A stretch of 64,000 nt of DNA from Aquatica leii. Lineage: Eukaryota; Arthropoda; Insecta; Coleoptera; Lampyridae. Shown here piece after piece: positions 35,901 to 46,548 of the stretch. Position 1 is the first letter of the stretch. Each line of letters begins with the position of its first letter. The stretch spans positions 84,787,389-84,851,388 of the forward strand of contig CM069435.1 of NCBI GenBank assembly GCA_035610365.1. The letters run 5' to 3'. The notes under the pieces were generated by a model. It worked only from the letters and a program-made list of their open reading frames with translations, had not been told where the DNA came from and did not search any database. The translations under genes were made by a program, and so were the position numbers.

Positions 35901-36189
35901 ACGTAAATATAAAACATTAGTTTTTTTTAAAAGGTGTAATGTAATAGAATCTATGTAAAGGTTTAAAAACACAAAAAATAATTGAAACTAGATTTTTATA
36001 ATTAAAGAAACAAATTTTTTATCACTAAAATTTTACTAAAACCAATTTTGTAACCGGTAGTGAAATCATTTTCAGCGATAGTAGTAGTTTCACCAATGTA
36101 GACTAAACCAATATAACAAATTACTGATTAAAATATGTACAATTCTTCTAAAAATATTATGAAATTTCCTTGCGTCTTCTAATTTTGAA

Positions 36190-37130
36190 GTTTTGTTTCC
36201 GGACTGATGAATTTGATAAATTTAGTTTCTTGACGTTTCGTTTTCATTCATGTCTTCTTCATCCAGGTGTTGATGAATGAGTTCCAAAGCAATGGTAGTA
36301 GCAAACGTCTACATCGAAGAGTTCGAGAAAAGAGCACTGGCAACCAGCAATCTAAAACCAAAGTGCTGCCACGTATATGTGGACAACACCTTTGTAGTGT
36401 AGCCCCACGGGAAAGAAACCTTAGGCGAGTTCATGTTGCAACTTAATAACCAACATCTAAACATTTAATTCACCATGGAGGTAGAAAACAACAGGAGCCT
36501 AAAAAGAAGGCCTACGGCTCAATGGGTCACCTGGTGTATAGGAAACAAACACACACAGGCAAGTGTCTAAGCGCACAATTACACCATCATCCAATGCAAA
36601 AACTAAGAGTGCTACACACCTTGGCGAAAAAGCCAAAAGTGATATATGTGAACCAAATTTCTTGGAGGAGGAAATGAAACATCTACAAAGTGCTCTACTG
36701 ACAAATGGATGCTACAGAAGGGACATTTTCAATGCGGTCCTAAGACAACCGATGAAGAGACCAAGACAAAAAGATTCTCAAGAGAAATGAAGTGAAGGTA
36801 GTTTTCAGTACTAAACAGAAGATGTCAACCCTGTTCCCAAAGAACCCAAAAAGAAACAGACCGGACAGAAATTCAACACCAGGCTGAACACACACATTGC
36901 AGACACGAGAAAGAATATCATGAGTTCAGCGGTAGTGGAACACTTCCAGACCACAAGGCATACAGTCCACTTCGACGGAACCAGGACACTTGCCAGAGTC
37001 ATTCAGTTTTAGCCACTTTGCGGACCAACATGCAATTAGTATAGATATTTGACCCCAAGAGTAAGCAAAAACAGTTTCAAAAATCACAAGATAATAAATA
37101 AAACGTCAAGATACCAAATTCATCATCGAC
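36190..37130 (+). pseudogene. Third Penelope-like element, RT motifs B-C to GIY-YIG remnant
   Basis: From about 36289 the + strand reads VVANVYIEEFEKRALATSN (end of RT motif B), CCHVYVDNTFVV (36363-36400; the catalytic YVDD changed to YVDN), then a GSMGHLVYRKQTHTGKCL block (about 36517-36570), LHHHPMQKLRVLHTL, and FLEEEMKHLQSALLTNGCYR (36660-36720). A last piece near 36920-37008 (SSAVVEHFQTTRHTVHF) is the tail of the GIY-YIG domain; the GVY..YIG part itself is deleted. Frameshifts abound. 36196-36260 holds, on the minus strand, a hammerhead-like tail; 37098-37130 carries a related tail on the + strand, so the copy is flanked by inverted terminal pieces. Confidence 0.8.
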
Positions 37131-37800
37131 GCGGTAACTAACCCAGTACCAAACAAATAAATTTTCTCTCGGGCCACTACAGAATGTAATTCTTTTGAAA
37201 ACATTTTAACATTGAATTGAATTCAGCTCGTGCTTTCTGGTCATGGAAAAACAAAGTCTGACACTTGGAATAAACATTTGATACTCGTGTTTCCTCATGC
37301 TCGCACAGGTTCGCGCTCATAACTTTCCAGTCGTATGGATTTTCATTCCAGCATTGTTACAGAATATACTATTCTCAGAGTTCTTAATTTAATAAAAATT
37401 TTTCAAAACTAATTATGCTTTTTATATGTTTGATAAAAAAAATTAAAACATCATGCCAATGTTGAAAACAACGAGTTATTAAATGTGAACGAGCGACGAC
37501 GCGAGTACCGGAACGAAAATATTGAAAATTATAAGTGGTATTAACAGAATGTGCTAAAATTAACTTTAGAATTACTCAGTAAAAATTAAGTGCAATTATT
37601 TGGAGTTGATAACGAAAGTACGTATTATATTCTTGCGACCTAGTGTGAGTAAATTTGGTAAAGCTGCGAACGAGCACGTTCCATGCGTTGAAAGTTACAA
37701 GCGTGCAAACGACGATTACATAATACGTTAAGATACCCTTACATTGCACACCAAAAAAAATTGAAGCGAAGAGTCATCTACGGAAGAAAAAGAAAGAGAT
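37131..37800. other. Intronic sequence, possibly LINE 5' flank
   Basis: No coding motif. The stretch about 37480-37760 (AACGAGCGACGACGCGAG and similar) could be the 5' untranslated part of the LINE that follows. Confidence 0.3.
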
Positions 37801-37829
37801 GGGAAGGAAAGAATGAAAGATATAAATGA

Positions 37830-39060
37830 CAGAAGTACAATTAGATAATTGGAAGATAAAGAAAAATTAATGAAAAATAAAAATAAACTGCTAGGTTCAC
37901 AATACTACGTCCAACACGACTTAACGCAAGCAGAGGCAAAACTACAGAAAAAACTACGAGAGCTGGTAAAGGCGAAAAGAGAAAAAGGTAACTCCGCCAA
38001 AGTTGGTTACCAAAAAATGTGTTTAAATGAGATTTGATGGAAATTGAATACAAATACAGAAAAGCTGGAAAAAATTTGGACAGAACATTAGAATAACGAA
38101 AGACACAAAGGACAGGAAATTCCAAAAGAAAAATAAGGTAAACTAAAAGGATAATAATAAAAAACAAAGACATATATTAAATGTGCAATTACGGAACATA
38201 CAATTTTGTGCGGCTAAATGAAGGAGAGGAAAAGAACAGATTTGGGAAGCCATTACAAAATATAAGATGATAAATAATCGAATAACTTACATAAGAATTA
38301 GGGGCATATATCGAAAATTAACACTTATTAATGTTCACGCACCGACCGATAAAGCAGAAATAGAGAAGAAAGAAAAGCTTTATGGAAAGCTTGAATAAGC
38401 GTTAGATAAAATATCGAAATTTGTAATTAAAATTATTTTTGGACTTGAACTCTAATATAGGAAGAGAGAATCGGAATATTGCAGTAGCGGGGAAAGAGAG
38501 CCTTCTTAAAGAACACAAAACCAGATCGACCACTTCTTGGTAACTAAGGTTCATGGACAATGAATTGCAAACTTAAGGTCATGCAGAGGAACCGACGTTA
38601 CCTCGGACCATGTGTTCGTAAAAATAATAATAAGGCAAATCATCCCGCACCTACAAAAAGTAAAAAAAGCAGCAGTACGAAATGCGAAATCAAAAAAACT
38701 AAAAGTGGAAGCAATAAGACTGGAAAACACAGTAAGTACTAAGGAAGCAATAAACAGGTGTAAACAAAACAAAAATATCGAAGAACAATGGAATGATATA
38801 AAAAGAGTTATAAAAGAAACTGCAAAAAATCTAAGAAAAGAAGTTCTAGGTAAAAAAGAAGCGGTTTGACAAAAAATGTTAAAAAACAGTACAAAAAAGA
38901 AGGAAACGAAGACTTAAAATGCAAAATAAAGAAACAGTTGAGCTACAAGAAAAATATCGATGAATACGGAACGAATGAAAAAAACAACAAAATTTTGAAA
39001 ACTTTACAAATGCCTTAAACAAAAGTGCAGGTTCTGATAGTGATAGAACTAGTCAAATCT
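37830..39060 (+). pseudogene. LINE fragment with apurinic-type endonuclease, decayed
   Basis: The ORF1-end-like text KLRELVKAKREKGNSAKVGYQKM (37940-38020) is followed by endonuclease pieces: KLTLINVHAPTDKAEIEKKEK (about 38318-38380), a deletion in the GDFN region, NQIDHFLV (38520-38545), RGTDVTSDH (about 38588-38615; the SDH catalytic triplet), then the basic linker KKLKVEAIRLEN and NIEEQWNDIKRVIKETAKN (38690-38860). The arrangement is that of RTE-like elements (often annotated as craniofacial development protein 2-like). It ends before RT, where it meets the opposite-strand LINE near 39.1 kb. Confidence 0.75.
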
Positions 39061-39129
39061 GCGGATGTAAATTTCATTAAAAAAATACGAGCTTATAACG
39101 GTAATTTGGAAAGAAAAAAAGATGCATTA

Positions 39130-41735
39130 AGCATACCCACACCTGATCTACTATTCTTTTACATTTCTTTGCCAACCACTTTATATGAGCCTCATCTTTA
39201 TTGTCGTATCTGATTCGATAACCCAAATAAGTCACTTCATTTACCATTACCTCGTCTTCCCACTTCCACTCCACTCCACTTTTTACCCCACCCCTCCCTT
39301 TTTGAAACACTACAATCCCCACCACCCCTGCCTTAATCCTTTATTTGTCCAAAATGCTGCACTTAACTTTCCATCTATTCTTACTTTGCACTTTGTCTCA
39401 TTATAAATTTCCTCTATAATCCTTACTAATTCTTCCTCTAATTGTTTCTTTCTTAATCTATTCCATAATTTAGTCCTATTTACATTATCAAACGCTGCTT
39501 TTATATCCAGAAATAACGCACAAACTTTCCCTCTCTGCACTTCTAATTCTTTGTTTACTATCTGTATACATTATCAAATGCCCTTCTCCCTCTTCTAAAT
39601 CCTGTCTGCCAGTCTAGTAAGATCTTTTTTCCTCCATTTCTCTGACTAGTCTTCTTTGCAAAATTGTAATATAAATCTCATATCCCACATTTGCCACACT
39701 CATACCTCTATAGTTTTTTACCTCTATTCTGTCTCCTCCTTTGTAAACTGTGCATTATTATTGCTTCTTTCTAATTATCCGGAAACTCAGCACCTGACCA
39801 TATCTTATTTAAAATATTCCATATTCTTTCTTTCGTATATTTTTCTTCTGTATATTTCCATTGTTCTCCTTGCGTCCTATCCGTAACTTCTGCCTTTCCT
39901 TTTTTTATTTTTCTTAATGCTCCTTCTATTTCTTCTTTCCGTATAGTAGTACTATTCCCTCCTCTTGTTATGCTTTCTATTTCGAATTCACCTCTTCTTC
40001 CCCCTCTAAGACCTCTACGCAATGTTCTCACCATTTTTTATATCAATTTGTATCTCCCCTTTTTTACCAATTTTCTTTTCTTTATTCAAAAAGCTCCATA
40101 TGTCTGCTTTATTGTCTAACATTTTTATATGTTCCTCCAACTTTTTTTTATATTCCCCTTTTCTCTTACAACACTCTTCTATTTTGCGACTTTAATCTTT
40201 TATATTCCTGAATATCAATTTTTCCTTCTCCCACTTTCTTTTACCTCTTCTTACCTCCTTCCTGCCTTCCTTGCATTTCTTATTCCACCACCTCTTTTCT
40301 TTATACTCCTTTATGCTTTTTTCTTGTATTTTTTTCTTTCTACTGCTTTATCCATTTTATTGATCAATACTTTCACTCATTCCTCTATTCCTTCCTCCAC
40401 CCATTGTTTCTCCTCTAATTTTTTCTTATAAACCTCAATATTTTCATCTGTCCTTACCTTTTTCTCCCCCCAAACTGTGCCTGAATATTTTCTTTCTCTT
40501 TTCCAACCTCTTATAGCCTTACTTTTAATGGCTGATGATCCGAATCAACCTCTTCTCCTATTTTAAAACTTTCTATTTCCTCCAAAACCTCCCCACTAAC
40601 TATGACATAATCTGTTATAGATTCTCCCTTCTCACTTATATATGTATATTCTCCTCTATCTCGTTCCTCCATATTTCCGTTGAGTATAGTCCACCTCTTC
40701 CCCTCACATAACTATAATAGCTCTTTACTTTGTTTAATGTCTTATTCATTGTTAGTCTTTTTATTTCCTCCCCATTCACTATCATACTCCCACCTTCTCC
40801 AATTCTCGCGTTAAAACCTCCACCTATTATTAATTTTCCTCTCTCCTCTTTAATCAGTAGCTGTTTCAAGTTTCTTATTGTTTGTTTCATTTCTTGACCG
40901 TATACGGTTATCACAGTATATCTACCTTCATCTTCCCTCAATATTTGATTTACTACTATTCTTTACTCTTACATTTTGTTTTCGTCTTATTCTACTACCC
41001 ATTCTTCTCTTACTACCGATATTATACCCCCTTGCGTTCTTCCTTTATTTTCTTTTCTTGTCGCAAACTTTACATTCTATCTATATCCCTTCTCCTCTTC
41101 CTCAACCAATAATTTCATAAACCCTATTTTTTTGTACCTCTCTTTCCACTAGGGCCATATCTTCATCTATGAATATCCTTGTTCCTCTTAGCCTTCCTTT
41201 TTTCTTAAATATTTCTAGTTTATTTTCTACGGAATCCAACTTTTCCATTATTAACTTACTCGCTATTTTAATTGCGTCTCATACCTTTTTCCACTCCCAA
41301 TTCATTTTTAAACAAGTTATCCACTTCCTGTTTACGCTCTTCTCTTCCCGCTTGACCTCCCATCCTTCTTATAACCAAGTTTTTCCTTCTTTTTTCCCTT
41401 TCCATTACTTCCAGCCTTCTTTTTAAATTTTCTATTTTATCTTCCATGCTCTTATTTTTTTCCCACATATCGCATATCTACCTTCGCTCTTCTCTTTCTT
41501 TTTAAACTCCTCCGTGATCTTTTCCAGATTAACTACTAATTTTTTGTTCTCTTCCCTCATCTGCTTCATTTCTCTAATTATTTCCCTACACATCTGTATT
41601 ACTCCCTGCTCTTCCTTATCGCTCTCCTCCTTTCTAGGGCTTCTTTTTGTTCGTTTACTCCTTGCAAAAGCTTCTTGTACAATTTCCTGTCTTTTGTTTT
41701 TCCTTTCCGAACCTGTCGATTCAAATCCTGACATA
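39130..41735 (-). pseudogene. Non-LTR retrotransposon (ORF1, endonuclease, RT), antisense, decayed
   Basis: Read on the minus strand from right to left. ORF1 (41734-41432) is highly charged and coiled-coil-like (MKQMREENKKLVVNLEKI), continuing with KRRLEVMEREKRRKNLVIRR at 41440-41360. Endonuclease: YTVITVYGQEM and GGGFNARIGEGG (GDFNARIG-type) at 40920-40770. RT: KAAFDNVNRTKLWNRLRKK (motif A region, 39507-39450) and KVRIDGKLSAAF..GLRQG (motif B region, 39380-39320). At 39310-39325 the RT jumps to the C-terminal part (VNEVTYLGYRIRYDNKDEAH), so motif C (ADD) is deleted. The T/C-rich appearance of the + strand explains many spurious open frames here. Confidence 0.82.
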
Positions 41736-42230
41736 ATTCTTTCTAATTATGTTTAATTAAAACCCGCCACAAATATTTTAAATAAAAAAAACAAAAATGT
41801 TTATAAATAAAATAAAAGTATGTACTTTACTGTTGACCACAGCGCGCTCTTGACCTTTACAGTAGGGCACGATACTCGCTCGCATTTGCACACTTTATCT
41901 GAACACCGCAATAATGATAAACACGTCCTCCCTCACCCGCCTTCAAAATACGAATTTAAGACTATTTAAGTCTGATAGTGCAACAACATAGGTTAAGGTA
42001 GTTCCAACACGTAAATAGATTAAGCAATGACAATCTAACGAAAAAAAATATGTATACTGAAAGCAGAATGAAGAAATAGAAAAGTTTGCCCGAGGAAGAA
42101 GTAGGTAGAATGTGTAAAGGAAGTGGAACACAAAATATGGAATTGGCGAACCCGAATTCAAAACAAATATAAGTGGAGAAAGACGATCCAAGCCATAAGC
42201 TTTAAGGCTTGTAATGATTGTATATATATA
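41736..42230. other. Probable LINE 5' flank, no gene
   Basis: Sequence upstream (in the minus sense) of the LINE ORF1; 41830-41940 is locally more GC-rich and may be its 5' untranslated region. Nothing else is recognised. Confidence 0.35.
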
Positions 42231-43405
42231 CAGGGTTTCATTAATAATTGGAAATATATAAACTGTAGAATCCTGAGCTCAAAATATTAAGATTTAACTC
42301 AAATTACTTAGATAAAATGGGGCTCCTTACTGAGTTACAAGATGTTTTATTTAAATATTATTAAATATTTTTGTCCAGTACTTTAAAACTATTTGACGTA
42401 TCTTTGCCATATTTGGCAGGAAGTGTAAGTACCATACACTTTACTAAATTAAACAAACGTTTCTGGCTACTACCAGAACCGTACAACAAGGACAAGTGAA
42501 AAGTTGAACCTTCTCAAATTCTACGGTACTGGCGGAATTGCCATTTTAGCAAACTTTTTCAATTCTTCAACCTTACATAAACTTCTTTCTTTCTTAGTAA
42601 CGATAGACTCATTATTTTTCGAGGTATTTCAAGTTAAACATAAAGTTGCGCGATTATTTTGATTTTAATGTCTATTAATTATGTCAGTGTTTTTGGGTCA
42701 TATGATTGCATTTATTACGCAAACGAAACTTTAATCCGTATTAACAAAAAAACAATGTTATTTATTAAAATTTCTTAAAATAAATAGACGCATTCAATAT
42801 TTAAAAACAAATTGTGGTTGTGAAAAGAACTATTTTGTTATAATCTAAATAAAAGAACAATTTAAATATTTGAATTTGAACTAAGGTTAGGTTTTTTCTT
42901 AATACGGATTAAAATTTAATTTGCGTAATAAATGCCATCCAATGATCCAAAATCACCAATATAATTAATACACATTTAAATCAAAATAACTACGCAGCCT
43001 TACGTTTAACTTTAAATATGTCGAAAAATAATGATTTTATCGTTATTAAGGAAGAGTATGTTATTTACATAAAAACTATTAGAGAATTGAAAAATTGCAG
43101 TAAAATGCCAATTCCGCCAGTAGCGTAGAATTTAAGAAGGTTCAACCACTCACTTGTCCCTATCGTACACCTCAGGTGGTATCCAGAAATGTTTATTTAA
43201 CATAATTTAGTAGGGTGTACAATACCTACATCTTCTGCCAAGTATGACAAAGATACGTCAAATAGTTTCAAAGTAAGAGACAAAATAATTTTTAAATCTT
43301 TAAATAATACATCATGTAATTCAGTAATGAGCCACATTTTATTTTAATGATTTGAGTTAAAACTTAATATTTTGAGCTAAGGTTAAATTTTAATGCAACA
43401 CCCTG
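42231..43405. mobile_element. 1175-bp fold-back MITE with about 520-bp inverted arms and TA target
   Basis: CAGGGTTTCATTAA at 42231 and the complement of 43405 (CAGGGTGTTGCATTAA) are the ends; both abut TATATA, as expected for TA-target elements. The arms 42231-42755 and 42888-43405 stay alignable to the centre: for example TATTTGACGTATCTTTG (about 42390) and its complement near 43250, GCGGAATTGCCATTTTA (about 42532) and its complement near 43108, AATCCGTATTAA (about 42734) and its complement near 42900. No ORF. A Tc1/mariner-like origin is inferred from the TA. Confidence 0.85.
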
Positions 43406-43540
43406 TATATGAAATGTTACAAAAAATATTTCGTATAAAAAACTCGATGTTTCAAAAAATGGCAATATAATGCACGCCAATTGGGGTTATAAAATCATTA
43501 GAACTTATAAAAAAGTGTGAAAATTTATAATATACTAGCT

Positions 43541-44219
43541 GTACCCTGCCACGCTTCGCAGTGGCACATTGTGATTGAATGGTTGACATTTAATGTAATA
43601 ATATTTATATACATTAAAAGTGAAGTTAATCCAAAATAAATAATATAATTACTAAATAATATAATTACGTCCACGTGTTAGATGTAATAAAAAAGATATA
43701 ACCACTCACTTCTGTTAGAAATTCACTTGAATTATAATAAGTCCTTTTATTTTGCCTATCAGTTAATAATATTGTTACTGTCCATCTTTGATATAAAATA
43801 TAACCTCTACTTACGATTTGGTGAAAGGCGTAGTTCGATCACAACACTATCACACCAAAAATTTTTGATTTAGGTGAATATTTAATTCAGATTGTATAAT
43901 AATCAGAATCAGATGCAAATTTTTTTGTAAATAAACAATGTAATTGGGAACGAAATTGTTTGTCATGTGTCATTACTATTGCGGTTGTCAGCGAGTGTTT
44001 TCCTCGCTTATGGCAGATGGCGCGGTCACTAGTACACAGCTGATCGTTAAAAAAACTGTTTTCTCGCGGTCGCAGATATGTGACTGATGCAAAAAATAGA
44101 TAAAAACAATCCTTGATGCGGATTTTATATCATGTTAAAATTTCAACTCAATCGGTGCAGAACTTTTTGAGTTTTTGAAGCGTACACAAATCAACATAAC
44201 ATTTATATATATATAGATT
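43541..44219 (+). repeat. Interspersed repeat starting ACTAGCTGTACCC
   Basis: It begins ACTAGCTGTACCCTGCCACG (43541) followed by CTTCGCAGTGGC, and ends with TTTCAACTCAATCGGTGCAG (about 44141), AACATAACATTTATATATAT and AGATTGAG (44219). This start and end are familiar from a widespread non-coding animal repeat. No ORF. I would place it with LINE-derived or SINE-like repeats but cannot prove the class. Confidence 0.55.
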
Positions 44220-44360
44220 GAGAAACGTGCGATATTAAGAAACCATTTCAATAACAGTAAGTGACTGAGAACTTTTGCAAGAAAACCTTTACACTACCTT
44301 GTTTTCTTAAGAGAACAGCTTGCTTAAATCTTCCCCAATTAAGCCGTTTGCTTAATTTAA

Positions 44361-45392
44361 GGGGGTACTAAACGGAGCCATTTTCCATGTAAATTGAGGT
44401 ACACTTTTCTCAAAAACTACTAAATCGATTTTTGTGAAATTTTGAACACGTTTTCTTTACATAGTTTTAAAGCTGTACAGCAGGTAGAATTTAATTTAAA
44501 GAAATAGTAATTTTTTTATTGACTTAGAAAGTTTGAAAATTTTACTGACTTATTAAAAGTAAAGTAACAAGGAAACCAGCTGGATTTTTAAAATTCGCTC
44601 TGCTGCGTTTGTTACTAGCGTCGCCATGAATAAGATACAAAAAACACACTCAATTACCTGTCATAGTTTTGGAGAAAAGTGTACCGAAATAGAAAAAATA
44701 CAACTGTTCAGGAGAAGCAAGAAACAAAAAAGTTTTGTTTTTTTATCTTTAGTAGTCGTTTTTGCTTTTCAAAGTTCTTGTTCCTGTTCGTAAATTGTAG
44801 TGTTATTGTTTTACTTGTGTTTATTGTAGAAATTTTATTTTACTCGTTTCAAATATGCCGAGAACGGGTCCGGTTTTCAAGAAGAGAAAAAGGTGGTTTT
44901 CAGGTAAAAGGCCTGCAGAAATGACATCGAATGCAACTTGTTCAGTAAATGTGGAGTCACCACAACCTTGCTCAACAACACAAACTCCTATTTCTTCAGG
45001 TTCTAAAATAAAACTTCAATTGCCCGAGTATTTGAAGTATGAAAGCACATGTTTTCGATATTGTTTGTATCAGAGCGTTGAGTGCGGCGGTGAATTCTTT
45101 TGCTTCGTGCAAAAAATGCAATGGGCGGATTAGCCTAAACATTGTTGCTCGGAATGGTCTAGCATTATCAGTTAATGTATTATTTTGTAGTATTTTTTAT
45201 TTATTGAAGCAGGCAATTTTTGTGTAACGCATAGCTAGAAGAGTCCTTCCAAGTTTACACTTAAATTTAAGTAACTTCTAAACCTTGTAGAGACATCGGA
45301 TTTTTTGCATTCTTTGCAGAATATAGTGTAGATTAAAAAACAAAAATAAAAAAAAAATTGATAATTTTTAAACTTTTTCATTAAGTACCCCC
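44361..45392 (+). mobile_element. Kolobok-like transposon (TTAA target), internally deleted
   Basis: TTAA at 44357-44360 and 45393-45396 flank ends GGGGGTACTAAA and, complemented, GGGGGTACTTAA. The element is 1032 bp. It carries the N-terminal part of a transposase. The TTAA target plus this protein type point to Kolobok; the terminal G run and protein do not look like piggyBac. Confidence 0.8.
44855..45227 (+). pseudogene. Truncated Kolobok/Mutator-like transposase N-terminus
   Basis: An ATG at 44855 begins MPRTGPVFKKRKRWFSGKRP, the basic start typical of insect Mutator-like-domain proteins. A linker rich in S/T/P follows. One frameshift near 45040 separates it from AHVFDIVCIRALSAAVNSF..CKKCNGRISLN..NGLALSVNV (45039-45180), the first zinc-binding CxxC part of the domain. 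The catalytic portion is absent, so the element would depend on a transposase elsewhere. Confidence 0.65.
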
Positions 45393-45396
45393 TTAA

Positions 45397-46294
45397 AATA
45401 ATAAAATAGTAGACAGAAGTATCGGACAATAAGAATGTCAACGATATAACTCCTACTGATGCCAAGAACAGTACGACGAAGTGAGTTTCACTTTTGTGAT
45501 AAACGCATTAACTCGCAGAAATCTTACAATAGCAACGAATTAACAAAATTTATTTGAAAAAGCAAACAAAACAAACAAAATTGAGATGATTGAACATCGC
45601 TACAGCTTACAAATTAAAATCAGCACACGTTTAGGATGATTTCCAAAAATTTAATCAGTTTAAGTTGAACTTGAAGTAAAAAAAAGAATGATCATGCTGA
45701 ACGTGTATTAGTAAAAAAATTGAATACAATTGCTAGCCAAAGAACACGTTGAAAAATCTGCAACAAAATATGCTTCATTGTACCAAACGTGTGAATTGTG
45801 GCAAGGGTCATGTTTTAGCAAAACTCTAAAAAAATAGTTCAAATACAATATTTTAGTTTTTAAGTGCACAAGTTTATTTTTTCTAAATTGTGTTGGAAGA
45901 ATGTTGGTTGCCTATATAAAGAGGCTAATCGTATAGTTTGCTGAGTTAACTTAATCACATTTATTAGCTTGGTTTTGAATAATAACAATAAAGCTGAACT
46001 CTAAAATTCAATTTTTTAAAACATTTGATTTCATAAGATGGTGTAAAAAATTGCAAAAACTTTCGTTAATATAAATAATATCAATACTTGTTTGAAGCTA
46101 CAGCCCAAACGTACCGGATATGGAGGACGAGACTGAACAATTATTAGTGCTCAAACCACATTTAAAAAAAATGTATTAATAAAAAAATCGAAAGAATTAA
46201 ATTTTTACAAACAAAAATAAATTTAAAATTTTTTGAACTGAATATTTTATTTCATCGTGATTGTGCTTGAAGTGACGTTTAATTTTGTATATAG
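45397..46294. other. End of the 12-kb intron, no gene
   Basis: AT-rich; acceptor ATTTTGTATATAG ends at 46294. No repeat boundary is seen. Confidence 0.5.
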
Positions 46295-46548
46295 GATTAC
46301 TACGGCTGCAACAAATATATCAAGGTTTAATACCTGGAAACGAGGCCTTTAGGGTTACGACAGTAAGAAGAATAAGCAACGTTACAGAAGCTTTACAGTT
46401 CCTAAGGGGCCTAGAGGAACAATCGCGATGGGACTCTAAACACGTAGTCTTGGACTGCACTGCCGATACAGCAAAAGAAATTGTAGTTAGCCACGTCCGA
46501 GATATAACTCTCGGAAAGAGGACTTATCATTATTTACTTTCCGGTCTG
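46295..46548 (+). CDS. GluRIA: GluRIA-type receptor, exon C (amino-terminal domain)
   Basis: The exon enters in phase 1 (G|GA) after an AG at 46293-46294 and leaves in phase 0 before GTAAGT at 46549. It encodes about 85 residues: LLRLQQIYQGLIPGNEAF at the start, RRISNVTEALQFLRGLEEQ in the middle (with NVT a possible N-glycosylation site) and HVRDITLGKRTYHYLLSGL at the end. This is the second lobe of the extracellular amino-terminal domain. The TSD-like and transposon insertions in the flanking introns do not touch the splice sites. Confidence 0.93.

Noticed and set aside
39185..41756. Many + strand frames rich in F, L, S and Y
   Set aside because: Shadows of the charged, A-rich minus-strand LINE coding sequence.
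44361..45392. piggyBac assignment for the TTAA element
   Set aside because: The target fits, but the transposase stub resembles the Mutator-like domain of Kolobok elements and the ends lack typical piggyBac inner repeats.
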